Assembly: GCF_020523605.1 (NCBI RefSeq)
Contig: NZ_JAJAQI010000004.1
Span: 1 to 64,000, forward strand
From: Roseicella aerolata
Lineage (GTDB): Bacteria; Pseudomonadota; Alphaproteobacteria; Acetobacterales; Acetobacteraceae
Direction of reading: 5' to 3'
Length of the DNA stretch: 64,000 nucleotides
The position numbers and the translations under genes were made by a program. This document shows positions 42,856 to 53,896 of the stretch, one piece after another (within the stretch, counting starts at the first letter, position 1; each line of letters begins with the position of its first letter). Under the pieces are notes generated by a model. That model was not told the DNA's origin. It saw only the letters and a list, made by a program, of their open reading frames with translations, and did not search any database.

Positions 42856-43559
42856 GCTGCCTCCCGCCAGCCGCAGGCGGCGAGCGCCGCCTGCATATGC
42901 GGCGGCGGCGGGGCAATGGCCGTGATCGGCGGGTCGAGCGGCAGGGCGATGGCGCGGGCCAGCAGGTGCAGCCTTCCGGCGTCACACTCGGGAGCGCCGC
43001 GACACGCCGCATCGCCGGATGGGGCGCCATAGCGCGGGTCGCCCAGGATCGGGCAGCCGAGATGGGCGCAGTGCACCCGCAACTGGTGGGTCCGGCCGGT
43101 CCGCGGGCGCAGCTCCAGCCAGCTCAGCCCGCCGGCCGAACCCAGCACCCGCCATTCGGTGCGGGCCGGCTGGCCGGCGGGGTCCACCAGCATCCGCCAG
43201 CCCGCCTTCGCCGTGCTGTGCTTGAGGAGGGGCGCGTCCACCACGCCCTCCGGCGCCGGCGGCGCACCGCGGACCACGGCCCAGTAGGTCTTCCGTGCCA
43301 GGCCCCCGGCGAAGAGCGCACCGAGTTCGGCCAGCGCCGGCTTGGTCCGCCCCAGCACCAGGCAGCCCGCCGTGTCGGTGTCCAGCCGGTGCGCCGGCTG
43401 CGGCAGCCGCTTCTTGCCGAAGGCGAGTGCCGGCAGCCAGTCCTCGAGCGAGGGGCCGCCGCGCGGGCCGCGATGCACCGGCAGGCCGGCCGGCTTGTCG
43501 AGGACCAGGACGCGGTCGTCGCGATGGAGCAGGCGGGCGGCCAGGTCGGGGGACGGCAA
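42852..43559 (-). CDS. RluA-family RNA pseudouridine synthase
   Basis: About 235 residues. The catalytic motif is PAHRLDTDTAGCLVLGRT with the nucleophilic Asp, preceded by VLVLDKPAGLPVHRGPRGGP and followed by WLELRPRTGRTHQLRVHCAH and GDPRYGA, all standard for RluA-type synthases, which isomerise uridine in rRNA or tRNA. There is no S4 domain. The start is uncertain. TTG 43559 begins just before the conserved LAARLLHRDDRVL, while an in-frame ATG at 43649 would translate the palindromic repeat into the N-terminus. I prefer the shorter form, though no strong ribosome site is seen. The downstream gene overlaps by GTGA. Confidence 0.8.
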   Translation of the reverse strand: MPSPDLAARLLHRDDRVLVLDKPAGLPVHRGPRGGPSLEDWLPALAFGKKRLPQPAHRLDTDTAGCLVLGRTKPALAELGALFAGGLARKTYWAVVRGAPPAPEGVVDAPLLKHSTAKAGWRMLVDPAGQPARTEWRVLGSAGGLSWLELRPRTGRTHQLRVHCAHLGCPILGDPRYGAPSGDAACRGAPECDAGRLHLLARAIALPLDPPITAIAPPPPHMQAALAACGWREAA

Positions 43560-43605
43560 TGTTGCGGCGCGGATGATCCTGGCTTCCTGGCCCGGTGATG
43601 CCGCT

Positions 43606-43690
43606 TCTCTACAGCGGATTGCGTTCAGAACTGAACGCCCATCCGCCATCTTCTCTGGCGCAGATCACCGGGCTGCGTGAACGACCGGAC
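43606..43690. repeat. Dispersed copy of the palindromic element at the rluA-like 5' end
   Basis: CTACAGCGGATTGCGTTCAG is followed at once by AACTGAACGCCCATCCGC, the same dyad as in the 19.7-kb array. It continues into GGCTGCGTGAACGACC, the other half of the unit. The element lies directly upstream of the rluA-like gene and provides a potential ATG (43649-43647) to it. Confidence 0.75.
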
Positions 43691-43738
43691 AGCAAGGGCG
43701 GTCCGCCGGAGGGTGAAGGGCCCGGACCGCCCGCCGGG

Positions 43739-44299
43739 TCAGGTGATCTCCTCGACGGAGCCGTCGAGCGCCATGATGCCGGTCACCACCTTCAGGGCCG
43801 GCTTGCGCTTCGAGATCTCGGCGCGGAAGGCGCGCAGCACCTCGGCATGGCTGGCGGTCTCGGCCGCCGGGGTCGCCACCGCCGCCTCACCCAAAGCGAG
43901 CTTCGCCGCGCCGCAGTCGCGATGCGTCATCGCCACGACGCCCTGGATGTTGTGCAGCGCGACGGTGATGTCGAGATTGTCCCAGAAGGCCCCGTGCCAG
44001 GGCGCGAAGCGCGGATGCACGGCGCCGATCGGCCCGCCGGCGATGACGAACTGGCTGTAGCGGTCGCGCAGCCGGCGCCCATCCATGAAGGCGAAGCTGC
44101 CGGTCGTGAAGCGCGGGTCGATGCAGTTCACCAGCATCGCCTCGTAATGGCCGCTGGCGGCGCTGGCCCGGCCCGCGAGCCCGGCCAGCGCCATGGCGCC
44201 ACCAAGCCCGGCCAGCAGGCCGCGGCGGCCCACCGGTGCGGCGCAGCCGCAGGCGGGGTGGTGCACCGCATGCGGGGCGACGGAGGTGCAATGGAGCAT
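43739..44299 (-). CDS. Exported beta-carbonic-anhydrase-like protein
   Basis: A 186-residue protein with a twin-Arg signal (GRRGLLAGLGGAMALAGLAG). The mature part has VNCIDPRF (C59, D61, R63) and MTHRDCGAAK (H126, C129): the C-x-D-x-R and H-x-x-C ligand sets of beta-carbonic anhydrases. Zinc binding by C59, H126 and C129 is therefore expected. The remainder is shorter and more divergent than classical beta-CAs, so CO2 hydration is inference. The stretch before the signal is His/Cys-rich (HCTSVAPHAVHHPACGCA), unusual for a signal peptide and possibly metal-binding. AGAGGA precedes ATG 44299. A folded, metal-loaded protein would suit Tat export. Confidence 0.72.
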   Translation of the reverse strand: MLHCTSVAPHAVHHPACGCAAPVGRRGLLAGLGGAMALAGLAGRASAASGHYEAMLVNCIDPRFTTGSFAFMDGRRLRDRYSQFVIAGGPIGAVHPRFAPWHGAFWDNLDITVALHNIQGVVAMTHRDCGAAKLALGEAAVATPAAETASHAEVLRAFRAEISKRKPALKVVTGIMALDGSVEEIT

Positions 44300-44384
44300 G
44301 GGATGATCCTCTCTCTCGGATCGCCCCTGAATCACGCAAAACCGTAACCAAACCGTAGCCGCGCCATTCCGGATTCGGCGGTCG

Positions 44385-47117
<2,733 letters not shown>

Positions 47118-47405
47118 GCGGGCCTTGCTACTCCGGGAGGGCGCCGGCCGGTTCGCGCGGCCGCGGCCGCACCGGCGCCGCAGGCGAGACGGGGTGATGA
47201 CGGGAGGGGGAGGGAGGCCAAGCCGGGCCCCAGCCCCTTCCGGGCGGCGGGTGCTGCGCGACCCCGGCGCAGGCCGAGAGATAGGCAAGCGGGGCGCCGA
47301 GGTCAACGCCGGGACGGGGTGACCCGCCTTTCCGCGGTGCGGGCCAGTTGCCCCCCCGGCTTGCATCCGCCATTGTCCGGCGCCGTCCGAAGGGTGTCGT
47401 TCCCC

Positions 47406-48356
47406 ATGCGTTTCCATTCCATCGCGCTGGCCGCCGCCCTGCTGCCCACGCTTGCCCCCTTCGGCGCCCTCGCCCAGGCGCAGCCCCCGCAGGGCCAGCC
47501 CCCGGCGACCGCCACCACCGAGGACCCGCTGGTCGCGCGCGTGGATGGCCAGCCCGTCCGCCTCTCCGACGTGATGGCGACCGCCCAGGACGTGCTGCCC
47601 GCCGAGATGCGGGACATGCCGCCGGCGCTGCTGCTGCAGATCATCCCGCCGGAGGTGCGGCGCCAGCTGGTCGAGCGCACCATCACCGAGCGCATCCTGA
47701 CCGGCGCCGCCCGCGCCGCCGGGCTCGACCGGGATGAGGAGGTGCGCCGCCGCATCCGGCGGGCCGAGGAGCAGGAGCTGCAGCAGGCCTTCCTGTCACG
47801 CGAGGTCGCCGCCCAGGTGACCGATGCCGCGATCCGCGCCCGCTACGACCAGGAGAACAGCCGCCGCCAGGGCGAGGAGGAGGTGCGCGCCCGCCATATC
47901 CTGCTGCGCTCCGAGACCGAGGCGCGGGCCGCCATCGCCGCCGTCCGGGGGGGCGAGGATTTCGCCGCCGCCGCCCGCCGGCTCTCGACCGATCCCGGCT
48001 CGCGCGACGGCGGCGATCTCGGCTTCTTCAAGCGCGCCGACATGGTGCCGGAATTCGCCGAGGCCGCCTTCGCCATGAAGCCGGGCGAGGTGAGCGCCGC
48101 CCCGGTGAAGAGCGCCTTCGGCTGGCACGTCATCAAGCTGGAGGAGCGCCGCACCGCCCCGGTGCCGGGCTTCGAGGAAAGCCGCCAGCAGATCCGCCAG
48201 AAAATGCTGGAGGAGCAGGTGGACGCGGTGGTGCAGCGCGCGCGCGCGGGCGCGAAGGTCGAGCGGCTGGACCAGGCGCCGGCCGGCGGCTCGCTGCTCG
48301 ACGGTGCCGCGCCGCCCGCCCAGCCCGGCCCCGCGCCGCAGCCCCAGCGCCGCTGA
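47406..48356 (+). CDS. Periplasmic peptidylprolyl isomerase (parvulin/PrsA-SurA type)
   Basis: A 316-residue exported foldase. The signal peptide ([20 protein letters not shown]) is followed by a Gln/Pro-rich linker, a helical chaperone domain (about 40-150) and one parvulin domain (about 158-250) with [40 protein letters not shown] and [16 protein letters not shown] Pro-rich tail ends the protein. It would catalyse cis-trans prolyl isomerisation of exported proteins, fitting its place next to secA. ATG 47406 begins the signal directly. The argJ gene follows by 61 bases in the same direction, as in several alphaproteobacteria. Confidence 0.9.
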   Translation: MRFHSIALAAALLPTLAPFGALAQAQPPQGQPPATATTEDPLVARVDGQPVRLSDVMATAQDVLPAEMRDMPPALLLQIIPPEVRRQLVERTITERILTGAARAAGLDRDEEVRRRIRRAEEQELQQAFLSREVAAQVTDAAIRARYDQENSRRQGEEEVRARHILLRSETEARAAIAAVRGGEDFAAAARRLSTDPGSRDGGDLGFFKRADMVPEFAEAAFAMKPGEVSAAPVKSAFGWHVIKLEERRTAPVPGFEESRQQIRQKMLEEQVDAVVQRARAGAKVERLDQAPAGGSLLDGAAPPAQPGPAPQPQRR

Positions 48357-48417
48357 CACGAGTTCCGCCGGGCGCCGGGGCGAACCGGCGCCGGCGCCCC
48401 CTGAGAGGAAACCACCC

Positions 48418-49656
48418 ATGGCCGGCAAGGACCTGCCCGTCTCCCCGCTCGCCCTGCCCCTGCCGGAGGTGCCGCCCGTCGCGGGCCTGCGCCTTGGCGT
48501 CATCGAGGCCGGCATCCGCTACAAGGGGCGGGCCGACCTGACGATGATGGAATTCGCCCCCGGCACCACCGTCGCGGGCGTCTTCACGAAGAACCAGTGC
48601 CCGGGCGCGCCGGTGGAGTGGTGCCGGCAGGTGCTGCCGGGCGGGGTGGCGCGGGCGCTGGTGGTGAATGCCGGCAACGCCAATGTCTTCACCGGAAAGG
48701 CGGGGCGCGAGGCGGTGCGGGCCACCGCCGAGGCGGCGGCGCGGCTGGTCGGCTGCCGGCCGGAGGAGGTCTTCCTGGCCTCCACGGGCGTGATCGGCGA
48801 GACCCTGCCGCATGGGAAGCTCACCGCCGCCCTGCCGGCCCTGCATGCTGCCCTGGCGCCGGCGCGCTGGCAGGAAGCGGCCCGCGGCATCATGACCACC
48901 GACACCTTCCCGAAGGCGGCGGTGCGCACAGCCGAGATCGGCGGCACGCGCGTGACCATCGCCGGCATCGCCAAGGGCAGCGGCATGATCGCCCCCGACA
49001 TGGCGACCATGCTGAGCTTCGTCGCGACCGACGCCGCCATCCCCGCCCCGGCCCTCCAGGCGCTGCTCGCGGCCGGGACCGAAACCTCCTTCAACTGCGT
49101 CACCGTCGATTCCGACACCTCGACCAGCGACACGCTGCTGCTGTTTGCCACCGGCCAGGCGCAGCACCCGCCGGTGCCGGCGGAGGGCGGCGCCATCCTG
49201 GCCGACTTCGCCCGGGCGCTGGACGAGGTGCTGATGGACCTCGCCCTGATGGTCGCCCGCGACGGCGAGGGCGCGCAGAAGCTGATCGAGATCACCGTGA
49301 CCGGCGCGGTCTCGGATGCCTCGGCGAAGCGGATCGCCATGAGCATCGCCAACTCCCCGCTGGTGAAGACCGCGATCGCCGGCGAGGACGCCAATTGGGG
49401 CCGCATCGTCATGGCGGTGGGCAAGGCCGGCGAGCCGGCGGACCGCGACCGGCTCTCGGTCGCCGTCGGCGGCACCTGGATGGCGCGGGAGGGCGGCGTG
49501 GTGCCCGGCTATGACGAGACGCCGGTGGTCGCCCATATGAAGGGGCGGGAAGTCGCGATCACGGTCGATATCGGCCTCGGCCAGGGCAGGGCGCGGGTTT
49601 GGACCTGCGACCTGACGCATGGCTATATCGACATCAACGGATCGTATCGGAGCTGA
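48418..49656 (+). CDS. argJ: Bifunctional ornithine acetyltransferase / N-acetylglutamate synthase
   Basis: A 412-residue ArgJ. It makes N-acetylglutamate and recycles the acetyl group from N-acetylornithine in the cyclic arginine pathway. Landmarks are [59 protein letters not shown], and the self-cleavage site [14 protein letters not shown], where Thr197 becomes the N-terminus and nucleophile of the beta chain. [16 protein letters not shown] and the C-terminal [12 protein letters not shown] complete the match. GAGAGGAAACC precedes ATG 48418. Its 3' end overlaps the last 23 bases of the convergent histidine kinase gene. Confidence 0.95.
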   Translation: MAGKDLPVSPLALPLPEVPPVAGLRLGVIEAGIRYKGRADLTMMEFAPGTTVAGVFTKNQCPGAPVEWCRQVLPGGVARALVVNAGNANVFTGKAGREAVRATAEAAARLVGCRPEEVFLASTGVIGETLPHGKLTAALPALHAALAPARWQEAARGIMTTDTFPKAAVRTAEIGGTRVTIAGIAKGSGMIAPDMATMLSFVATDAAIPAPALQALLAAGTETSFNCVTVDSDTSTSDTLLLFATGQAQHPPVPAEGGAILADFARALDEVLMDLALMVARDGEGAQKLIEITVTGAVSDASAKRIAMSIANSPLVKTAIAGEDANWGRIVMAVGKAGEPADRDRLSVAVGGTWMAREGGVVPGYDETPVVAHMKGREVAITVDIGLGQGRARVWTCDLTHGYIDINGSYRS

Positions 49657-50953
49657 GCACAGGCTCCGGCGGGCCGCCCACCCCGGCGGCCCGCCGGTCG
49701 AGCGGCAGGCGGATCTCGCCGTGCAGCCCCGTCGGCCGGAAGTCCAGCGCCACGCTGGCGCCCGATTGCCGCGCGAGCCCCTGTTCGAGCAGCCTGCGCC
49801 CGAAGCCCTGGCGCGTCGGCGCCGCGAGGATCGGCGGGCCATGGGCCTCCTGCCAGGAGAGCCGGAGCTCGGCGGCGCCGTCCGCCTGCTCGTCCCGCCA
49901 GAGCGTGACCATGACGCGCCCTTCCGGCCGTGACAGCGCGCCGTATTTGGTGGCGTTGGTCGCCAGTTCATGCAGGGCGAGCACCAGGGTCTGGCCTGCC
50001 GCCGGCATCAGTGTCGCCGCCGGCTGGCCCAGGATGTCGATCTGGCCCGAGGCGAGCCAGGGCGCGAGCGCGGCCTCGACCGCGTTCCGGGCCGGCACGG
50101 AGGTCCAGGCGCGGGCATTGAGCAGGTCATGGGCCCGTGCCAGGGCGTTCAGGCGCGCGCCGTAGTCCCGGGTGAAGCGCACCAGGTCGCCATCCGAGCG
50201 CCGCGCGGTCTGCAGCGTCATCGCCTGGACCGTGGCCAGGATGTTCTTGACCCGGTGGTTCAGCTCCTGGATCAGCAGCGTGCGCTGCTGTTCGGCCCGT
50301 CCCAGGGCCTGTTCCGCCTGGCCCTTCACCAGGGCGAGGATCACCAGCGACCCGGCGGCCGGATAGGTCAGCAGCATGTGGTAGGCCAGCATCTCGGTCA
50401 GCCAGCGTGGGCCCGCGGGCGGGATGCCGATGGCCGCGGGCGGGTCCAGCAGCAGGGTGGCGGCGCGCAGGGCGTGGATCAGCCCCCGCAGGCCGAACAG
50501 CGCGATGCCGAGCTGCGGCACCGGCCGCAGGCTGGCCGGGAGCCGCAGGAAGGCCCGGACCGTCGCTGCGTCGCAGGCGGCGACGAGGCAGGAGAACAGC
50601 AGGATCCGGGCGGGGAGCGAAGCGTAGAAGGCGGGCAGGCTGCAGGCCAGCAGCCACAGGGCGGCCGGCAGGACGAGGCGCGGGGAGGGCGGATGGCCCG
50701 CCGCCGCGCGCACCGCGCTGCATTGCAGGCCGGCGCAGAGCAGGGCGAGGCCGTTGCCACCCAGGATGGCCCAGGCCTCCGGCATGCTGTCCCGCAGGGC
50801 GAAGAGCACCGCCGAGCCGGCCTGCAGGACCATGGCGGCCGCCCAGATGCCCAGCGGCGAGAGCCGGCGGTCCGCCGCCCAGATCGCCAGCAGCATGGGG
50901 GCGATCACCAGCATCACGCCGGCATTCGCCCAGAGCAAGGTCAGCCTGTCCAT
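49634..50953 (-). CDS. Membrane HWE-family sensor histidine kinase
   Basis: A 439-residue kinase. The first 210 residues hold about seven hydrophobic helices and no known sensor domain, followed by a short coiled coil. The phosphoacceptor region is [20 protein letters not shown] (H233), the N box is [16 protein letters not shown], and [11 protein letters not shown] supplies the W-x-E motif that defines HWE kinases. These are common in alphaproteobacteria and often feed general stress or light responses. No response-regulator gene adjoins it. AGGAG lies six bases before ATG 50953, a better site than ATG 50971. The gene is divergent from the GNAT-Nudix gene and its tail overlaps argJ by 23 bases. 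Confidence 0.87.
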   Translation of the reverse strand: MDRLTLLWANAGVMLVIAPMLLAIWAADRRLSPLGIWAAAMVLQAGSAVLFALRDSMPEAWAILGGNGLALLCAGLQCSAVRAAAGHPPSPRLVLPAALWLLACSLPAFYASLPARILLFSCLVAACDAATVRAFLRLPASLRPVPQLGIALFGLRGLIHALRAATLLLDPPAAIGIPPAGPRWLTEMLAYHMLLTYPAAGSLVILALVKGQAEQALGRAEQQRTLLIQELNHRVKNILATVQAMTLQTARRSDGDLVRFTRDYGARLNALARAHDLLNARAWTSVPARNAVEAALAPWLASGQIDILGQPAATLMPAAGQTLVLALHELATNATKYGALSRPEGRVMVTLWRDEQADGAAELRLSWQEAHGPPILAAPTRQGFGRRLLEQGLARQSGASVALDFRPTGLHGEIRLPLDRRAAGVGGPPEPVLSSDTIR

Positions 50954-51021
50954 GCCGCACTCCTGCTGCATCGGGCGCGGCGAAGGCTTGATGCGGGATG
51001 CCGCCCAGTCCGCGATCGCAC

Positions 51022-51061
51022 CGTATCATCACAGAAAAGTTACGATTCTGTCCATGATACG
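51022..51061. promoter_or_regulatory. Bipartite inverted repeat between divergent genes
   Basis: CGTATCAT (51022-51029) mirrors ATGATACG (51054-51061), and inside it ACAGAA (51031-51036) mirrors TTCTGT (51046-51051), leaving a 9-nt centre. It is notably AT-rich against its surroundings and lies 69 bases upstream of the kinase start and 80 before the GNAT start. It could be an operator or an RNA hairpin. No factor can be named. Confidence 0.55.
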
Positions 51062-51106
51062 ATCGCCTGCGTTGACAAGCCGCCCCGGCTGGCTGTTCCT
51101 GCTCTT

Positions 51107-51120
51107 CCCCCCCCCCCCCC
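51107..51120 (+). repeat. Homopolymer of 14 cytosines
   Basis: An uninterrupted C14 run lies 20 bases upstream of the preferred GTG start of the GNAT-Nudix gene, and would be inside the coding frame if translation began at ATG 51054. Long C tracts are prone to polymerase slippage. It may also be a site of sequencing error. Confidence 0.9.
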
Positions 51121-51140
51121 GCAGCGAGCTCCTCCCGCCC

Positions 51141-52148
51141 GTGACCCCGGCTCCCCCCGATTTCGCCCCGCTCCGCACGGAGCGGCTGACGCTCCGCCCC
51201 CTGCGCGCGGAGGACGCCGCCGCGCTGCATCGCCTAGTCAATGACTGGGAGGTGGCGAAGACCCTGGCCCGCGTGCCCTTCCCCTATCCGCGCGAACTGG
51301 CCGACACCTGGATCGCCTCCACCTGGGCGCAGATCGCGGCCGGGGAGGCCTGGCATCTCGCGATCATCGGCGAGGAGAACGGCGCCGAGCACCTGATCGG
51401 CTGCGTCGGGCTGACCCGCGGCCGGGACGGCAAGGCGGCCGAGCTCGGCTACTGGGTCGGGCGGCGCTTCTGGGGCCATGGCGTGGCGCCGGAGGCAGCG
51501 GCGCGGCTCTGCCGCTGGGCGCTGGCCCATCTCGACATCGCCACCATCCGGGCGAGTGCGCTGCGCGACAACCCGCGCTCCCAGGCGGTGCTGCGGCGCA
51601 TCGGGCTGCGACCGGCGGGGGAGGGGGTGCAGACCTTCCTCTCGCGCGGCGGGCCGATGCCGGTGCTGCTCTTCGAGGGCGGGCGGGAGGAGATCACCGG
51701 CGATGCCCCGCCACCGCCCGCGCCGGCCGTGGCAGCACCCGCCACCGGCAAGCCGGTGCTGCTGGTCGCCGCCGTCGCGCTGATCGATGCCGATGGCCGG
51801 GTGCTGCTGGCCCGCCGGCCGGAGGGCAAGCCGCTGGCTGGCCTCTGGGAATTCCCCGGCGGCAAGGTGCATCCGGGCGAGACGCCGGAGGAGGCGCTGA
51901 TCCGCGAGCTGAAGGAGGAGCTCGACATCGACGTCTCGGTCGCCTGCCTCGGTCCCTTCACCTTCGCCTCCCACACCTACGAAAACTTCCACCTGCTGAT
52001 GCCGCTCTATCTCTGCCGGCGCTGGCATGGCGAGGTGCGGGCGGTGGAGGGACAGGCGCTGGCCTGGGTGAAGCCGCAGAAGCTCGGCGCCTATGCCATG
52101 CCCCCGGCGGACAAGCCGCTGGTGGCGATGCTGCGGGATTTCCTGTAG
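51141..52148 (+). CDS. GNAT acetyltransferase fused to Nudix (MutT-like) hydrolase
   Basis: About 335 residues in two domains. Residues 10-170 form a RimJ/RimL-type GNAT domain (RTERLTLRPLRAEDAAALHR, LGYWVGRRFWGHGVAPEAAA for acetyl-CoA, ALRDNPRSQAVLRRIGL). After an Ala/Pro linker, residues 200-335 form a Nudix hydrolase with VLLARRPEGKPLAGLWEFPG and the box GGKVHPGETPEEALIRELKEEL, in MutT style. The Nudix half would clear oxidised or mis-modified nucleotides; the GNAT substrate is unknown. This fusion recurs in Acetobacteraceae. I prefer GTG 51141, which starts just before the GNAT domain; ATG 51054 would add a poly-Pro run from the C14 tract. Confidence 0.82.
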   Translation: MTPAPPDFAPLRTERLTLRPLRAEDAAALHRLVNDWEVAKTLARVPFPYPRELADTWIASTWAQIAAGEAWHLAIIGEENGAEHLIGCVGLTRGRDGKAAELGYWVGRRFWGHGVAPEAAARLCRWALAHLDIATIRASALRDNPRSQAVLRRIGLRPAGEGVQTFLSRGGPMPVLLFEGGREEITGDAPPPPAPAVAAPATGKPVLLVAAVALIDADGRVLLARRPEGKPLAGLWEFPGGKVHPGETPEEALIRELKEELDIDVSVACLGPFTFASHTYENFHLLMPLYLCRRWHGEVRAVEGQALAWVKPQKLGAYAMPPADKPLVAMLRDFL

Positions 52149-52165
52149 GCCCGACCTGTCGGGAT

Positions 52166-52184
52166 GCTATCATTGAATGATAGC
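52166..52184 (+). promoter_or_regulatory. Palindromic operator of the FitAB-type operon
   Basis: GCTATCATT-G-AATGATAGC is a perfect 9+1+9 palindrome ending one base before the GGAGGG ribosome site of the antitoxin gene. The half-site TGCTATCA/TGATAGC closely resembles the one I recall for Neisseria FitAB autoregulation. It is AT-rich in GC-rich surroundings. Autorepression by the antitoxin-toxin complex is the likely role. Confidence 0.7.
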
Positions 52185-52196
52185 GGAGGGTGCGTG

Positions 52197-52490
52197 ATGG
52201 GCCAGATGCTGGTGCGCAACCTAGATGATGCGGTGATCGAGCGGCTCAAGCGCCTCGCGCTTGAGCGCGGGACGTCGCTTGAGCAGGTGGCGCGGGAGGC
52301 GCTGACCGCGGCGGCCGCATCGGCCGGGTTCGACCGGGCGGCCTGGGCCGCACGCGCCGCGGCGATGCGTGCCCGCTGCCTGCCCAGCGACGTCTCCTCC
52401 GTCGACCTGATCCGAGAGATGCGTGAGGAGCGGGACCGGCAGCTCATGGCGCATGGGAGGAGGGACGGCACGACGCGTGGCGAGCCGTGA
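52197..52490 (+). CDS. FitA-like ribbon-helix-helix antitoxin
   Basis: A 97-residue protein. The N-terminal GQMLVRNLDDAVIERLKRLALERGTSLEQVAREAL is a ribbon-helix-helix DNA-binding domain of the FitA/Arc type (strand, helix, turn, helix); the C-terminal SSVDLIREMREERDRQL segment would wrap the toxin. It is the antitoxin partner of the PIN protein encoded next, overlapping by GTGA (52487-52490). GGAGGG stands before ATG 52197, and the 19-bp palindrome just upstream is the expected autoregulatory site. In FitA proteins the C-terminal Arg blocks the toxin active site; several Args are available here. Confidence 0.85.
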   Translation: MGQMLVRNLDDAVIERLKRLALERGTSLEQVAREALTAAAASAGFDRAAWAARAAAMRARCLPSDVSSVDLIREMREERDRQLMAHGRRDGTTRGEP

Positions 52491-52915
52491 CGCCGGTCGT
52501 CCCGGACGCATCCGTCGCCCTTGCCTGGTATGTCGAGGAGCCGGAATCCACCAGGGCGGCGCAGTTGCAGTCCGGCTCCGTGCCCCTCATGGCCCCGACC
52601 TTCCTGCAGGTCGAAGTCGCCAATGCGATGGCGATGCATATGCGCCGCCGCAGGCCGATACCTCTGGACTATCCGGAGGCCGCCCTGCGCGAATTGCGTT
52701 CGGGCGGGATCGCCTGGACACCCGACTCGCTGTTGATCGACAGTGCTGCGGCCATCGCCCGTCGCCACCTGCACCCCGTCCATGACTGCCTCTACCTCGC
52801 TCTCGCCCGGCGCGAGGAGGCGATGCTCGCCACCTTCGACCGCCGCCTCGCGGCGCTCGCCGAAGCGCTCGCCATTCCCCTCTGGTCCCCCGACGACGTC
52901 CAGGAAACGCCATGA
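52487..52915 (+). CDS. FitB/VapC-like PIN-domain ribonuclease toxin
   Basis: A 142-residue PIN-domain protein with all four acidic positions: D7 (VVPDASVALAWYV), E43 (LQVEVANAM), D100 (HPVHDCLYLALA) and D118 (LATFDRR). The metal site is therefore intact and Mg-dependent RNA cleavage is expected. It starts with GTG 52487, overlapping the antitoxin stop, and its own TGA overlaps the ATG of the CinA-like gene (ATGA at 52912-52915). A type II module on a chromosome commonly serves in growth arrest under stress or as a stabilising element; the RNA target is unknown. Confidence 0.87.
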   Translation: MTPVVPDASVALAWYVEEPESTRAAQLQSGSVPLMAPTFLQVEVANAMAMHMRRRRPIPLDYPEAALRELRSGGIAWTPDSLLIDSAAAIARRHLHPVHDCLYLALARREEAMLATFDRRLAALAEALAIPLWSPDDVQETP

Positions 52916-53682
52916 CAAGCAACCCCACCGCCTGCCTGCTGATCATCGGCAACGAGGTCCTCTCCGGCCGCACCCGCGACGCCAACCTGCAATACCTGGC
53001 GACCCGCCTCGGCGAGATCGGCATCCCGCTGCGGGAGGCGCGGGTGATCCCGGATGTGCCGGAGACCATCATCGACACGGTCAACGAATGCCGGGCGAGG
53101 TTCACCCATGTCTTCACCACCGGCGGCATCGGCCCGACGCATGACGACATCACCAGCGAATGCGTGGCGCGCGCCTTCGGCGTGCCCTGGGAGGTGCATG
53201 AGGAAACCCGCGCGCTGATGGCGGCCGACTATGCCCGCCGCGACCCGCCGGTGGAGTTCAACGCCGCCCGGCTGCGCATGGCGACCCTGCCGCGCGGCGC
53301 CGTGCCGATCCGCTGCGCGGAGACCTCGGCGCCCGGCTTCAGCATGGGCAATGTGCATGTGATGGCCGGCGTGCCGCGCATCATGCGGAGCATGTTCGAG
53401 GCGCTGGCGCCGGGGCTGGAGGGCGGCAGGCCCATCCTCTCCCGCACCGTGCACGCGCATTATGTCTATGAAGGCCAGATCGCGGACGGGCTCTCCGCCA
53501 TTCAGGCGAAGTATCCGGCGCTCGATCTCGGCAGCTATCCCTATTACCGCGGCAAGGGCGGCGGCGTCGCGCTGGTGGCGAAGGGCACGGATGGCGCCGC
53601 AGTGGAGCAGGCGGCGGCCGAGTGCTTCGCCCTGCTGGCGCAATTCGGCGAGGCGCAGCAGGGCGAGCCGGTGCCGGAATAG
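52912..53682 (+). CDS. CinA-type/molybdopterin-binding domain protein
   Basis: A 256-residue protein of the MoCF-biosynthesis (CinA N-terminal) family. It begins CLLIIGNEVLSGRTRDANLQ, followed by RFTHVFTTGGIGPTHDDITS with the conserved GGxGPTxDD loop, and HVMAGVPRIMRSMFEAL. It lacks the C-terminal nicotinamide-nucleotide amidase domain of full CinA, so it corresponds to the stand-alone form whose relatives have been linked to ADP-ribose or CoA pyrophosphatase activity. The exact activity is unknown. Translation is likely coupled to the toxin gene through the ATGA overlap, an unusual neighbour for a housekeeping-type gene. Confidence 0.83.
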   Translation: MTSNPTACLLIIGNEVLSGRTRDANLQYLATRLGEIGIPLREARVIPDVPETIIDTVNECRARFTHVFTTGGIGPTHDDITSECVARAFGVPWEVHEETRALMAADYARRDPPVEFNAARLRMATLPRGAVPIRCAETSAPGFSMGNVHVMAGVPRIMRSMFEALAPGLEGGRPILSRTVHAHYVYEGQIADGLSAIQAKYPALDLGSYPYYRGKGGGVALVAKGTDGAAVEQAAAECFALLAQFGEAQQGEPVPE

Positions 53683-53896
53683 CCGCACCAGGGTTGGCGC
53701 CGGCCAGGCTTTCTCCCGGCGGAGGCAGGGGCGCCAGCCGGCCCGCCCGATCCGTCCCGGGCCTCGGCCCCGCGGGGGCGGTTCAGGCAGGCAGCCCGCC
53801 CGGCCCGCATGGCGGCAGGGCCGGGGCGCCGCCCACGCATTGGCAGAGACAGGCCGGGGGCGCGAGGATGCGCCGGACTGATCCGGGAGATTCGTG

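Noticed and set aside
51072-51100. TTGACA as a -35 box for the GNAT-Nudix gene
   Set aside because: The hexamer at 51072-51077 is perfect, but no acceptable -10 lies 16-18 bases downstream (GTTCCT region), so a promoter is not claimed.
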